Below are positions 1-9,128 of a stretch of DNA of 64,000 bases, one piece after another. A program made the position numbers and the translations under genes. A model generated the notes under the pieces. That model was not told the DNA's origin. It made no database searches and saw only the letters and a program-made list of their open reading frames with translations. Origin of the DNA: Sphingobium sp. DEHP117 (lineage in GTDB: Bacteria > Pseudomonadota > Alphaproteobacteria > Sphingomonadales > Sphingomonadaceae); assembly GCF_030867385.1 (NCBI RefSeq), contig NZ_JAPFBJ010000002.1, positions 597,001-661,000 on the forward strand, in the 5' to 3' direction. How positions within the stretch are numbered: position 1 is the first letter of the stretch; each line of letters begins with the position of its first letter.

Positions 1-161
1 AGGATAGCGGCACCGGCGTCGGCGGTATCAAGAGCGCGAGCCAAGGCTATTTTTCGATCGAACCGCGCGATGGCGATCAGGCGCAAGGTGGCTATGGCGC
101 GAGTGACTCTCCCTACAAGAAGGTGCGCGTGGTTACGACCGTGGAATTCTATCTCGACTGA
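1..161 (+). CDS. C-terminal end of an unknown protein (partial)
   Basis: An open frame runs in from the left edge and stops at TGA 159-161. It encodes about 52 residues rich in Gly, Ser and Asp, ending in VTTVEFYLD. I do not recognise the family and see no catalytic motif. It converges with the interrupted hydrolase gene on the other strand, whose restored stop codon at 149-151 lies inside this frame, so the two genes overlap tail to tail by about 13 bases. The start and most of the gene lie outside the window. Confidence 0.6.
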   Translation, partial: DSGTGVGGIKSASQGYFSIEPRDGDQAQGGYGASDSPYKKVRVVTTVEFYLD

Positions 162-293
162 CCTGCCGTAGCTAGCAACCCGTCAATCAGGCCGAGCAGA
201 AGCGCGATGTCGGCCTCGCGCGACAGGCGGTGATCGCCATCCTTGACCAGCAGCAGCTGCACGTCCTGAGAACTTAGGGTCAGGACTCATTGA

Positions 294-683
294 TCAGAGC
301 CAGAAGATGACGGTAGCAGCGAGGGCGATGGCCGAGAGAAAGACGGTTGGGCATCTGTCATAGCGTGTTGCGATACGCCGCCAGTCCTTGAGGCGACCGA
401 ACATGATCTCGATGCGGTTGCGGCGTTTGTATCTGCGCTTGTCGTACTTGACGGCTTTGTTCCGGGATTTACGGCCCGGAATGCAGGGTTTGATGCCCTT
501 TTCCCGCAAGGCATCACGGAACCAGTCCGCATCATAACCCCGATCAGCCAGCAGCCACTGTGCCTTGGGGAGGGTGTCGAGCAGGGCGGCGGCCCCTGTA
601 TAATCGCTGACCTGACCTGCGGTTATGAAGAGGCTGATTGGGCGACCGTTTGCATCGGTGACGGCATGCAGCTTGGTATTCAT
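294..683 (-). CDS. IS5-family transposase, second frame (OrfB)
   Basis: This is the C-terminal half of the DDE transposase. The first Met gives 129 residues, but homologous sequence (GRLIGRTKGG) continues upstream without a start codon up to the A5G5 run, which supports expression by -1 frameshift from OrfA rather than independent initiation. The second Asp is in LADRGYDAD and the Glu in RNRIEIMFGRLKD. The frame ends just inside the left inverted repeat. No internal stop or frameshift is seen beyond the expected one. Confidence 0.9.
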   Translation of the reverse strand: MNTKLHAVTDANGRPISLFITAGQVSDYTGAAALLDTLPKAQWLLADRGYDADWFRDALREKGIKPCIPGRKSRNKAVKYDKRRYKRRNRIEIMFGRLKDWRRIATRYDRCPTVFLSAIALAATVIFWL

Positions 684-703
684 GCCACCCTTCGTGCGCC
701 CGA

Positions 704-1054
704 TCAGGCGTCCAGCTTCCCCCTTTTTACCGCCAGGCTGGACGCCGTGCGGTGGGCTTTGAGATAAGTTGCATCGATCATGACCGTCTTGCGTTCGGGA
801 GCCTGCGGTGCGGCTAGGCCTTCCATCATCCGGACGAAGACACCCTTGTCTCCCCAGCGCTTCCAGCGGTTATAAAGCGTCTTCGCCGGGCCATATTCCC
901 TTGGCGCATCGCACCACCGTAATCCATTGCGATTGACGAAGATTATCCCGCTTAACACCCGTCGATCATCAACCCGCTGGCGACCATGGCTTTTCGGAAA
1001 ATAGGGCTGAAGCCGAGCCATCTGCTCGTCCGTCAGCCAAAACAAATCACGCAT
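704..1054 (-). CDS. IS5-family transposase, first frame (OrfA)
   Basis: This 116-residue N-terminal half of a DDE transposase starts with MRDLFWLTDEQ, a typical DUF4096-like DNA-binding region. It contains the first catalytic Asp in the segment VMIDATYLKAH. It terminates soon after an A5G5 run (719-728 in plus-strand coordinates). The rest of the catalytic domain lies in the -1 frame, so the active enzyme is expected from programmed frameshifting at or near this run, as known for IS427-group elements. Confidence 0.9.
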   Translation of the reverse strand: MRDLFWLTDEQMARLQPYFPKSHGRQRVDDRRVLSGIIFVNRNGLRWCDAPREYGPAKTLYNRWKRWGDKGVFVRMMEGLAAPQAPERKTVMIDATYLKAHRTASSLAVKRGKLDA

Positions 1055-1819
1055 CTCTCAGGCTCCTTACTGCGCGCCTGAATCACATTGCAGCCCGATA
1101 ATCAATGGGTCCTGACCCTAAGTGCTCGGCCGCCCGGGTGGCAATCCGCCATGGCACCACGTCATCCGCCTGCCCGTGCAGAAAGCGCACGGGGCACTCG
1201 AGCGGAATTTCCTTCTCAAGCAGTAGGTTCGCCTCGCCAGACTGCCAGAAGGCCAGCGTCGTCACCATACCGCCCTCGTCATAGTCGGACGGCTCGATGA
1301 TTCGGCCATAGGTCTGCAAGGCTGCCTTCTGCTTGTCCGTGAAGCCCCAGGCGGTAAAATCGGGTGCTGCGGCGATGCCGATTAGCGCCGCCACCCGCTC
1401 CGGCATTTTCAGCGCCACCAACAGCGCCAGCCAGCCACCCATCGAGGAGCCGATGGGAACGATTTTCCCCTGCGGCCAGACATGATGGATGAGCGTCACC
1501 GCATCATCGCGCCAGCTGTCGAGCGTACCGTGCTCAAACCGCCCTTCGCTTGATCCGCATCCCGAATAATCGAGCAACAGGCACGCCTGCCCCTGCGCGC
1601 GCGCATGAGCGAACACCGCCTGCGCCTTGCCGCCTTCCATGTCAGAGCCGTAGCCGGGCAAAAACACGAGCAGCGGCCCCGCGCCCTCTGCAAACCGATA
1701 GGCTAGCCGCACGCCATCGGCTCGGGCGAGGAATGAGGGGGGTGGGAGAGGCGCGATTATCGGGGCGTCAGACATGGCCGCAGCTTGACAGCGGCTTCCG
1801 CACTTTCCAAGGGATAATC

Positions 1820-3820
1820 ATGACCGCGCTTATCACGATTACCCTGCCCGATGGCTCCTCCCGCCAGGTCGAGCCGGGCACCACACCGGCGGATATTGCC
1901 GCAAGCATCGGCCCCGGCCTCGCCAAGGCGGCGTTGGCGGCGCGCGTGGATGGCACGCTGGTGGATATTACTTTGCCGCTAGAGCGTGATGCTAGCCTCG
2001 CGCTTGTCACTGCACGAGACGAGGCGGATGCGCTGGAGCTGGCGCGGCACGACTATGCGCATGTCCTGGCGGAGGCTGTGCAGGCGCTGTGGCCCGATAC
2101 GCAGATCACCTTCGGCCCCTCGACCGAGGACGGCTTTTATTATGACTTTGCGCCATCGGCGGCGCGCGGGCCGTTCACCGAGGATGATCTTCCCGTCATC
2201 GAAGACAAAATGCGAAGCATCATCGCGGCAGACAAGCCGCTGCGCCGCGAAGTCGTGGCGCGCGACGATCTTGTCGCCAAATGGCGCGCCGCGGGCGAGA
2301 CGTTCAAGGCCGAGTGGGCGGCTGAGCTGCCGGACGGTGAGGAGCTGACGATCTATTGGTCCGGCGACAACTGGTCCGACATGTGCCGCGGCCCGCACCT
2401 TGCCTCCACCGGCAAGCTTGACGCGCAAGCGTTCAAGCTGATGCGTGTATCGGGCGCCTATTGGCGCGGCGACCAGAAGAATGCGCAACTCTCGCGTATC
2501 TACGGCACCGGCTGGCTCAACAAGAAGCAGCTCGACGCGCATCTCACCCGGCTGGAGGAAGCCGCCAAGCGTGATCACCGCAAGCTGGGCGCGGAGATGA
2601 ACCTGTTTCACCTTCAGGCCGAGGCGCACGGCAGCGTGTTCTGGCACCCCAAGGGCTATATCATCTATCGCGAGCTTGAGGCCTATATGCGCCGGGCGAT
2701 TGACGGGGCGGGCTACAGGGAGGTCAAGACCCCGCAGGTGATGGATGCGCGCCAGTGGGAGCAGTCCGGCCACTGGGGCAAATATCGCGAAAACATGTTC
2801 GTGATCCCGGACGAGGCCCCGAATACCGAGGATGAAGGACCGATCATCTCTGGTGACGCGGACTGGATGGCCTTGAAACCGATGAATTGCCCGGCGCACG
2901 TGCTGATCTTCCGGCAAGGCATCAAGAGCTATCGCGATCTCCCCTTGCGCCTCTACGAGAATGGCTGCTGCCACCGCAACGAGCCGCATGGCGCGCTGCA
3001 CGGACTGATGCGCGTGCGCCAATTCACGCAGGATGATGCGCATATCTTCTGCCGCGAGGACCAGATCGTCGAGGAAGTCCGCGCCTTCTGTGCACTGGCA
3101 GACCGGATCTATCAGGATTTCGGCTTCACCTATTCGATCAAGCTCGCGCTGCGCCCCGAAAAAAGGTTCGGTACCGAGGAGATGTGGGACAAGGCCGAGG
3201 CGGAGCTACGCGCCGCCGTTGCAGCCGCTGGTTTGAACTCGGCGGAGCACGGCTGGGAGGAACTGCCTGGCGAGGGTGCCTTCTATGCGCCCAAGCTGGA
3301 ATGGCACCTTACCGATGCGATTGGGCGCACCTGGCAGGTAGGCACCATCCAGTCGGACCGCGTGCTGCCCGACCGTCTCGACGCCGCCTATGTCGCGGAG
3401 GATGGCGACAAGCATCGCCCGGTAATGCTCCATCGCGCCATTTTCGGCAGCTACGAGCGGTTCATTGGCATATTGATCGAGCATTATGCGGGCAAGCTGC
3501 CGCTGTGGCTCGCGCCGGTGCAGGCCGTGGTCGCGACGATCGTGTCCGACGCGGACGACTATGCGCAAGTTGTGGTTGAACGCCTGAAGGCGGCGGGTAT
3601 CCGCACAGAAATCGATCCACGCAACGAAAAGATCAACTACAAGGTGCGCGAGCATAGCCTGGCCAAGGTGCCCAACCTGCTTGTGGTGGGCAAGCGCGAG
3701 GCCGAGGAAGGCAAGGTCGCGCTGCGCATTCTTGGCGCGGACCAGCCGCAGCAGATCATGACTCTGGACGAGGCAGTCGCTGCCCTTGCGCAACAGGCGC
3801 TGCCGCCCGATATGCGCTGA
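1820..3820 (+). CDS. thrS: Threonine--tRNA ligase
   Basis: The product has 666 residues, normal for ThrRS, and charges tRNA-Thr in the cytoplasm. It has an N-terminal TGS domain (about residues 1-65), an editing domain (about 65-230), the class II catalytic core with the [10 protein letters not shown] segment that carries the zinc Cys, and a C-terminal anticodon-binding domain. The open frame extends 90 codons further upstream, but ATG 1820 is preceded by AAGGG at suitable spacing and gives the usual N-terminus, so the longer start is not used here. It is divergent from the interrupted hydrolase gene, with 44 bases between starts. infC follows on the same strand after 118 bases, the usual thrS-infC order. 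Confidence 0.97.
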   Translation: MTALITITLPDGSSRQVEPGTTPADIAASIGPGLAKAALAARVDGTLVDITLPLERDASLALVTARDEADALELARHDYAHVLAEAVQALWPDTQITFGPSTEDGFYYDFAPSAARGPFTEDDLPVIEDKMRSIIAADKPLRREVVARDDLVAKWRAAGETFKAEWAAELPDGEELTIYWSGDNWSDMCRGPHLASTGKLDAQAFKLMRVSGAYWRGDQKNAQLSRIYGTGWLNKKQLDAHLTRLEEAAKRDHRKLGAEMNLFHLQAEAHGSVFWHPKGYIIYRELEAYMRRAIDGAGYREVKTPQVMDARQWEQSGHWGKYRENMFVIPDEAPNTEDEGPIISGDADWMALKPMNCPAHVLIFRQGIKSYRDLPLRLYENGCCHRNEPHGALHGLMRVRQFTQDDAHIFCREDQIVEEVRAFCALADRIYQDFGFTYSIKLALRPEKRFGTEEMWDKAEAELRAAVAAAGLNSAEHGWEELPGEGAFYAPKLEWHLTDAIGRTWQVGTIQSDRVLPDRLDAAYVAEDGDKHRPVMLHRAIFGSYERFIGILIEHYAGKLPLWLAPVQAVVATIVSDADDYAQVVVERLKAAGIRTEIDPRNEKINYKVREHSLAKVPNLLVVGKREAEEGKVALRILGADQPQQIMTLDEAVAALAQQALPPDMR

Positions 3821-3938
3821 GGCGATGATGCGCCAAGGCCACAGGGCCGGCTTTCCGCTGGGCACTGGCGGATGCCCCCTTTCCGTGGGCACGGAAAACC
3901 GCTAAAAGCCCGCCACGCAAACCACAGGAGACACTGCT

Positions 3939-4487
3939 ATACCACCCCCAATGATGCGCCGCCCGCTGGCGCCGCCCCCGCCCAAATCCGGCCCCAGATA
4001 TAATGAGTTCATCACCGTGCCCAAAGTGCGCGTGATCGACGAGAACGGCGAAAATCTGGGCGTTCTCTACACCCGTGAGGCGATTGAACAGGCTGCGGAA
4101 GTAGGCCTTGATCTTGTCGAGGTCTCCCCCAACGCGGACCCGCCGGTGTGCAAGTTTCTCGATATCGGCAAATATAAATACGAGGCGCAGAAGAAGGCGA
4201 ATCTCGCCCGCAAGACCCAGAAGACGCAGGAGATCAAGGAGATCAAGATGCGTCCCAACATCGACGATCACGATTATGACGTAAAAATGCGGTCGATCGC
4301 GAAGTTTCTGGGCGAGGGTGACAAGGTCAAGGTCACGCTGCGGTTCCGGGGGCGCGAAATGTCGCACCAGCAGCTGGGCATGCAGCTGCTTCAGCGCGTT
4401 GCCGAGGAGACAGCCGAAGTCGCCAAGGTCGAGGCTTATCCGCGCATGGAAGGCCGCCAGATGCTGATGGTGATTTCGCCCAAGTGA
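3939..4487 (+). CDS. infC: Translation initiation factor IF-3, probable AUA start
   Basis: IF-3 binds the 30S subunit and checks the start codon during initiation. The product has the N-terminal domain ([15 protein letters not shown]), a lysine-rich linker and the C-terminal domain ending near residue 180. The first in-frame ATG is at 3951, but the only good ribosome-binding site, AGGAG at 3926-3930, lies 20 bases upstream, which is too far. An in-frame ATA at 3939 has an 8-base spacing. Rare start codons (AUU, AUC, AUA) are known in infC of other bacteria and serve autoregulation, so I chose ATA 3939; ATG 3951 remains possible. Its stop overlaps the GTG start of the next gene. Confidence 0.85.
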   Translation: MPPPMMRRPLAPPPPKSGPRYNEFITVPKVRVIDENGENLGVLYTREAIEQAAEVGLDLVEVSPNADPPVCKFLDIGKYKYEAQKKANLARKTQKTQEIKEIKMRPNIDDHDYDVKMRSIAKFLGEGDKVKVTLRFRGREMSHQQLGMQLLQRVAEETAEVAKVEAYPRMEGRQMLMVISPK

Positions 4488-5113
4488 GCCCTGCAACGGG
4501 CGGTTCCGCATTGCCGGAGGCCGCCCGCCAGCTTCCCTCTGATGACTTCCTGCTGTTCCGGCGTGCAGACTGCGGCGCGCTGCCGGGTGATGTCGTTGCG
4601 CGCCTGACGGCCGAGATTTCCTGGCGGCAGGAACGCATCATGCTGTTCGGCAAGACGCATATGCAGCCGCGCCTCATCTGCTGGATGGGCGATCCGGAGT
4701 GCACCTATCGCTATTCCGGCACGCAGCATGTTCCCCAGCCCTGGTATCCGCTGGTAAGCGGTCTGCGCGCGAGTGTTGAGGCGCTGGCTGGCGCGAAGTT
4801 CAACAGCGTGCTGCTCAATCTCTATCGCGACGGGCAGGACAGCATGGGATTCCACGCCGACGATGAGCCGGAGCTGGGCGCGCATCCAGTAATAGCGTCG
4901 TTGAGCTTCGGCGCGGCGCGCGCGATGCACTTTCGCCACCGACGGGACCGCGCGCTGCCCACCCAGAAGCTCGTCCTCGAAGATGGCGACCTGCTCGTCA
5001 TGCGGGGCAACAGCCAGCAGGACTGGAAGCACGCCATCCCGAAAACGCGCACGGCCTCGGGACCGCGAATCAACCTGACGTTCCGGCTGATTCGTTCTCC
5101 GTCGCCTATTTGA
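4484..5113 (+). CDS. AlkB-family 2-oxoglutarate/Fe(II) dioxygenase
   Basis: The 209-residue product resembles ALKBH2/3-type enzymes that remove N-alkyl groups (1-methyladenine, 3-methylcytosine) from nucleic acids by oxidative demethylation. Visible iron ligands are His and Asp in FHADDE and the distal His in WKHAIPK. The 2-oxoglutarate-binding arginines lie in PRINLTFR. The GTG start overlaps the infC stop (GTGA), so translation is probably coupled, although no clear ribosome-binding site is seen. It converges with the aminotransferase gene, overlapping it by 8 bases at the 3' ends. The exact substrate (DNA or RNA) cannot be told from sequence. Confidence 0.88.
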   Translation: MSPATGGSALPEAARQLPSDDFLLFRRADCGALPGDVVARLTAEISWRQERIMLFGKTHMQPRLICWMGDPECTYRYSGTQHVPQPWYPLVSGLRASVEALAGAKFNSVLLNLYRDGQDSMGFHADDEPELGAHPVIASLSFGAARAMHFRHRRDRALPTQKLVLEDGDLLVMRGNSQQDWKHAIPKTRTASGPRINLTFRLIRSPSPI

Positions 5114-6308
5114 GCGCGGAGCAGGCTTCCTGAATACGAGTGCACGCTTTTTTGAGCACCTCTTCCGAAGTCGCATAGCTGATGCGGAAAGCGGGCGAGA
5201 GGCCGAAGGCGCCGCCATGCACTGCCGCGACCCGCGCCTCGTCGAGGAAATAGCCGATCAGTTCCTCGTCGGTGGTGATCTTCTGACCCTTGGGCGTCGT
5301 CTTGCCCATGAGGCCGCTGGCATCGGGATAGACGTAGAACGCGCCCTCGGGCACCGGGCAATCAAGGCCGGGCGCATCGTTGAGCATCGCCACCACCATG
5401 TCGCGGCGCTTTTTGAAAGCGGCGTTGCGTTCCTCGAGGAAATCCTGATCGCCCGTCAGCGCCGCGACCGCCGCCGCCTGACTGATCGAGCAGGGATTGG
5501 AGGTGGACTGCGACTGGAGCTTGCTCATCGCCTTGATGATCCATTCCGGCCCACCGGCGAAGCCGATGCGCCAGCCGGTCATCGCGAAGGCCTTCGAACA
5601 GCCGTTGACGGTCAGCGTGCGCTCATAGAGATCGGGACACACTTGCGCGATGGTCGCGAACGGCGTGGGCGCGTACCAGACATGCTCGTACATGTCGTCG
5701 GTCATCACCAGCACATGCGGGTGGCGCAACAGCACCTCGCCCAGCGCCTTGAGCTCCTCGGCGCTATAGGCCGCGCCGGAGGGGTTGGAGGGCGAGTTCA
5801 GCAGCACCCATTTGGTGCGCGGGGTGATCGCCGCCTCAAGCTGCGCCGGGGTGATCTTGTAGCCCTGAGATGCGGGGCCTTCGATGAACACTGGCGTGCC
5901 GCCCGCAAAGTTGACGATGTCGGGATAGCTCACCCAATAGGGCGCAGGGATGATGACTTCGTCGCCGGCATCGACGCTCGCCACCAGCGCGTTGAACAGG
6001 GTGTGCTTGCCGCCGGAGTTCACGCTGATCTGGTTGCGGGCGTAGACGAGGCCGTTGTCGCGCTTGAACTTGTGGGCGACCGCGTCCTTGGCCTCGGCGG
6101 TGCCATCGACATCGGTGTACTTCGTCTGGCCAGCGCGGATCGCGGCGATCGCGGCGTCCTTCACAAAGTCGGGCGTGTCGAAATCCGGCTCGCCTGCCGA
6201 CAGGCCGATCACGTCCACGCCTTCGCGCTTCAGCTGGCTGACCCGCGCGCTCATCGCGAGCGTGGCGGAGGGCTGGATGCGGCCGAGGGCGGCTGAGGTC
6301 CGGGTCAT
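5106..6308 (-). CDS. aatA: Aspartate aminotransferase (class Ib, PLP-dependent)
   Basis: The 400-residue fold-type I aminotransferase interconverts aspartate/2-oxoglutarate and oxaloacetate/glutamate. The PLP lysine lies in NGCSKAFAMTGWRIGF. Other conserved segments are SAGEPDFDTP near the N-terminus, the SPSNPSG loop and FRISYATS near the C-terminus. The frame extends 28 codons upstream of ATG 6308, but MTRTSAALGRI is the usual family start. Many alphaproteobacterial members also accept prephenate, which cannot be judged here. The pab genes lie upstream on the same strand after a 92-base gap. Confidence 0.93.
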   Translation of the reverse strand: MTRTSAALGRIQPSATLAMSARVSQLKREGVDVIGLSAGEPDFDTPDFVKDAAIAAIRAGQTKYTDVDGTAEAKDAVAHKFKRDNGLVYARNQISVNSGGKHTLFNALVASVDAGDEVIIPAPYWVSYPDIVNFAGGTPVFIEGPASQGYKITPAQLEAAITPRTKWVLLNSPSNPSGAAYSAEELKALGEVLLRHPHVLVMTDDMYEHVWYAPTPFATIAQVCPDLYERTLTVNGCSKAFAMTGWRIGFAGGPEWIIKAMSKLQSQSTSNPCSISQAAAVAALTGDQDFLEERNAAFKKRRDMVVAMLNDAPGLDCPVPEGAFYVYPDASGLMGKTTPKGQKITTDEELIGYFLDEARVAAVHGGAFGLSPAFRISYATSEEVLKKACTRIQEACSALK

Positions 6309-6400
6309 AATCGAGGGCTTTCTCCACGTGGAAAGGCTGTTGCGATGCGCGCCCTTTAGCGCCGGTTTCGTCAGGGAGCAACCATGCTGCACCTGCGAAA

Positions 6401-7030
6401 TTAGCGGCGCAGCAGTTGCGCCGCCACCATGCCGCGCGCGGCGTTGCCGATGAAGAAGCCGCGCTCCAGGTCATAGGGGCGCAGATCCCCCTCCACCGCC
6501 TCGCCCATTTCCAACAGGCTGGCGCGCAGCACGCCGGGCAGGAGGCCGCGGGCGAGCGGCGGTGTCACCAGCCGGTCGCCGCGCTCTACGAAGATGTTGG
6601 TGAAGCTGCCCTCGGTCAAAAAGCCGTTGTCGTCGACCATCACCACCTCATAGGTGCCGCCTTGGGCCAGCGCCTCGCGATAGAGGTCACGCTCCGTAGT
6701 CTTGTGCCGCAGACGCCAGTCGTCCGCCGCGACGATCCGCTTCACCAGCGCCACCTGCATGATGGGTTGCGGCCAGGTGATGTGGTGGCGCACCTCTGTC
6801 GCGAGCGCGCCGCCGCGCGAAGCGAGCAGGCGCACCCGGCTGCGTTCGCGCAGGCGGAAGGTCGCCGCCTGAAGCTCGTTGCGCGCACTATGCCGGTCAA
6901 ACGCGAAACCCAGCTCATCCGCGCTGTGCTTGATGCGTGCGAGGTGATATTCCAGCAGCGGCATGCCCTCGGCGGGATCGAAGGCAATGGTCTCGACAAG
7001 ATCGAACGGCGCGATGTCACCCCCGCTCAT
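6401..7030 (-). CDS. pabC: Aminodeoxychorismate lyase-like aminotransferase class IV
   Basis: This 209-residue fold-type IV PLP enzyme probably splits 4-amino-4-deoxychorismate into p-aminobenzoate and pyruvate for folate synthesis. The segment VDDNGFLTEGSFTNIFVE contains the conserved Glu and the cofactor phosphate-binding region. Start ATG 7030 (MSGGDIAPF) overlaps the end of pabB by 14 bases. The longer open frame from 7117 would overlap pabB further and lacks family similarity. The direct pabB-pabC coupling is the main reason for preferring this function over branched-chain or D-amino acid aminotransferase. Confidence 0.87.
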   Translation of the reverse strand: MSGGDIAPFDLVETIAFDPAEGMPLLEYHLARIKHSADELGFAFDRHSARNELQAATFRLRERSRVRLLASRGGALATEVRHHITWPQPIMQVALVKRIVAADDWRLRHKTTERDLYREALAQGGTYEVVMVDDNGFLTEGSFTNIFVERGDRLVTPPLARGLLPGVLRASLLEMGEAVEGDLRPYDLERGFFIGNAARGMVAAQLLRR

Positions 7031-8201
7031 GCATGCCCCCGGCAAGAAACCGCGACTTGTCCAGACATTCTCGCCACTCGCTTTGTGCCTCTGAGTCGGC
7101 CACCAGGCCCGACCCAAGCCCGATCACCCCCTGCGCCTCCCCCATTTTGACGCAAATGGTGCGAATGGCAACATTGAAGCGGGCATCCCCGCTGGCGCCT
7201 ATCGCGCCGATCGTGCCGGTGTAGGGGCCGCGCGCCTGGCGCTCTACCGCGTGCAGGATTTCCATGGCGCGGATCTTGGGCGCGCCGGTGATGGAGCCGC
7301 AGGGAAACAGCGCGGTGAGCGCATCCACCGCGTCCAGCCCGTCGCGCAGCCGCGCGGTCACCGCAGAGGTCATCTGGTGGACGGTAGGATAGCTTTCGAC
7401 CGTGAACAGCTCCGGCACCTGCACGCTGCCCGGCCGCGCGATGCGGGAGAGATCGTTGCGCAGCAGGTCCACGATCATCAGGTTTTCGGCGCGTTGCTTG
7501 GGGTCCGCCTTCAGCGCGGCGGCATTGGCGGCATCGTGTGCGGGGTCGGCATCGCGCAGCGCGGTGCCCTTCATCGGGCGGGTTGTGAGGCGATCTCCCT
7601 CCAGCGCGAAAAACTGTTCCGGCGAAAAGCTGAGCAACCAGTGCTCGCCGGTGAACACCAGCGCACCATGCCCCGCCGCCGCGCGGGGGCGGATAGCGCC
7701 ATAAAGCGCTACAGGGTCTGTCCCGGTCTCAACGGTGCACGAAAAGGTCAGATTGGCCTGATAAATGTCTCCCGCTATGATCTTGTCGCTTATGACTTCA
7801 AACGCCGCGACATAGTCCTCTCGGGACAGCAGGGGCGTGGTGGCGGGTATGTTTGGCGCGCTGGGAGGGAAGAGGGTGGGCACATCCTCAGGCGCGATTT
7901 CCTGCACCTCTTCGCACAGGCCAAACCACAATAGCGGAGGGTCGTCTGGCCGTCGCCGCGCGTCCAGGCCTGCAAGGCGCGGTTCGAGCGCGTAGCCCGC
8001 TTCATAGCCTATAAAACCGGCCGCATGCAGCCCGGCTTTGCTGGCGGCGCGCAACCGCTCCAGCGCAGGGCGGACCTCATCCAGCTCCCTCGCGTGCACC
8101 ACCTCAACAGGATTGGAATGGAGGCGCGCCAGCCGCGCCGCGCCGCCGGGGCGGGCATCGTCGAGCAGGACAAAGGGGCCGGTGGGCAGGGTCGCGCGCA
8201 T
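7017..8201 (-). CDS. pabB: Aminodeoxychorismate synthase component I
   Basis: The 394-residue chorismate-using enzyme forms 4-amino-4-deoxychorismate with a glutamine amidotransferase partner (PabA), which is not in this window. Typical chorismate-binding segments are visible: SFSPEQFF, TRPMKGT, NLMIVDLLRNDLSRI, and FPCGSITGAPK near the C-terminus. The short N-terminal region is typical of PabB forms without a fused PabC domain, which agrees with the separate pabC directly downstream. It is divergent from the DUF983 gene. Confidence 0.94.
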   Translation of the reverse strand: MRATLPTGPFVLLDDARPGGAARLARLHSNPVEVVHARELDEVRPALERLRAASKAGLHAAGFIGYEAGYALEPRLAGLDARRRPDDPPLLWFGLCEEVQEIAPEDVPTLFPPSAPNIPATTPLLSREDYVAAFEVISDKIIAGDIYQANLTFSCTVETGTDPVALYGAIRPRAAAGHGALVFTGEHWLLSFSPEQFFALEGDRLTTRPMKGTALRDADPAHDAANAAALKADPKQRAENLMIVDLLRNDLSRIARPGSVQVPELFTVESYPTVHQMTSAVTARLRDGLDAVDALTALFPCGSITGAPKIRAMEILHAVERQARGPYTGTIGAIGASGDARFNVAIRTICVKMGEAQGVIGLGSGLVADSEAQSEWRECLDKSRFLAGGMHERG

Positions 8202-8295
8202 GGCCCCGCCCTATCGCAGGCAGACCGCTCTCATTCCACACTTATTTCCGTGCCGCACCTTGCCTCGTCGTGCAGGCCAGCCTATCTCCCGCGCC

Positions 8296-8673
8296 ATGGC
8301 CGACAGCACCCCCGTTCGCCCCTCGTGGCCCGCGATCAAGCGCGGGCTGGCCGGGCGCTGCCCCGCGTGTGGAGAGGGGCGGCTGTTCGCCCGTTTCCTC
8401 AAACCGGCCGCATCCTGCCCGCATTGTGGCGAGGCGCTGGACGGGCACCAGGCCGATGATTTTCCCGCCTATATCGTCATCATCGTGCTGGGCCATCTGC
8501 TCGTGCCGACGATGATCGAGGTGAATTACTGGTTCGATATCCCGCTCGGCTGGCAGGCTGCGATCTGGCCGACGCTTACCGCAGTACTGGCCATTGCGAT
8601 GATCCAGCCCGTGAAGGGTGGGGTCATCGGCTATCAATGGGCGCGGCGGATGCACGGGTTTGCAGTCCGGTAA
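8296..8673 (+). CDS. DUF983 family membrane protein with zinc ribbon
   Basis: The 125-residue protein has two CxxC pairs (Cys22/25 and Cys41/44) forming a probable zinc ribbon, then two hydrophobic segments (about 58-78 and 88-108). This is the DUF983 pattern common in alphaproteobacteria, where the gene often lies near cytochrome oxidase genes; here it does not. Role unknown. ATG 8296 precedes MADSTPVRPSW; an upstream extension in the same frame (from 8038) runs into the pabB region on the other strand and is not supported. Confidence 0.85.
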   Translation: MADSTPVRPSWPAIKRGLAGRCPACGEGRLFARFLKPAASCPHCGEALDGHQADDFPAYIVIIVLGHLLVPTMIEVNYWFDIPLGWQAAIWPTLTAVLAIAMIQPVKGGVIGYQWARRMHGFAVR

Positions 8674-8797
8674 CAAAGAATATTCTAGACCATTTTCAAG
8701 ATGATCGTAGACGGTCTTAGACTCAGAAAATGAAATAAAAAATAGAGCGTTCTTTGTTCTTGTAAAAATGCTCTAGACTTGGGGATGGATAGAATAT
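8674..8797. other. AT-rich intergenic stretch, nothing assigned
   Basis: This short segment after the DUF983 gene is much richer in A and T than its neighbours and marks the start of an accessory-looking patch that runs to about 9480. I see no gene, RNA or clear repeat in it. Confidence 0.5.
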
Positions 8798-9121
8798 TCA
8801 GTCGTGGGAGAATTCATCCCAAATACGAAAAACGCTATCCAATACGATCCCGCTCAACAACCAAGCGATCCGTTGATCACCAAAGCCGTTGTGAATCAAA
8901 TATGACAATTTCGGACCGTGGAATATCAGTTCCGACGCTACTAGAACGGCAAAAGTATAGCAAGAGACCGACAAAATGAATACGCTTGCACAGCGCTGAC
9001 GCGAAATCTTGCCATTTCTGCCAAGATGAAATCCTCCGCGGATTAATATCGTCAAGACGCAAACTGCAGCAACAATAGCTGTGACGGACGAGGCAGCCCA
9101 TCCCCAAATGCCAACCAGCAT
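8798..9121 (-). CDS. Small hypothetical membrane protein
   Basis: The 107-residue ORF has hydrophobic segments at about residues 8-28 and 47-65 and a weaker one near 85-100. I do not recognise a family. It is 7 bases downstream of another small membrane ORF (9129-9434) on the same strand, so the two may be co-transcribed. Base composition is clearly lower in GC than the flanking pabB/clpB genes, which suggests recent transfer. It could be non-coding; the tandem arrangement and membrane character of both ORFs support real genes. Confidence 0.5.
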   Translation of the reverse strand: MLVGIWGWAASSVTAIVAAVCVLTILIRGGFHLGRNGKISRQRCASVFILSVSCYTFAVLVASELIFHGPKLSYLIHNGFGDQRIAWLLSGIVLDSVFRIWDEFSHD

Positions 9122-9128
9122 TGCTGAG

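Larger units (their letters stand above)
277..1118 (-). mobile_element. IS5-family (IS427-type) insertion sequence, 842 bp
   Basis: The ends are imperfect inverted repeats beginning GGGTCAGGAC (277-293 against 1118-1102, one mismatch in 17). TA is present on both sides (275-276 and 1119-1120), as expected for the target duplication of this group. Two overlapping transposase frames lie on the minus strand. The element sits in an alpha/beta-hydrolase gene at what was a CTTAAG site. Both ends and both frames look complete, so it may still be able to move. Confidence 0.93.
149..1775 (-). pseudogene. Alpha/beta hydrolase gene interrupted by an insertion sequence
   Basis: The 5' part (1775 down to 1121) encodes about 218 residues of an alpha/beta hydrolase: a nucleophile elbow GSSMGGW with Ser near residue 111 and an acid loop ending in HGQADDVVPW. 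The 3' part (274 down to 149) encodes the missing end, including the catalytic-His segment KDGDHRLS, and stops at TAG 149-151. Removing the insertion sequence plus one copy of its TA target duplication rejoins the frames exactly and gives a 260-residue protein, a normal length for ABHD10-like esterases. As it stands, the frame runs 12 codons into the element and ends without the catalytic His, so the product should be inactive. Substrate unknown. Confidence 0.9.

Noticed and set aside
1550..1819. 90-codon upstream extension of thrS
   Set aside because: It lies opposite the hydrolase gene, has no family similarity, and ATG 1820 has a good ribosome-binding site and the normal TGS start.
1979..3043. 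Long minus-strand ORF inside thrS
   Set aside because: It is a shadow frame typical of high-GC DNA: arginine- and histidine-rich, with no recognisable domain, opposite a clear gene.
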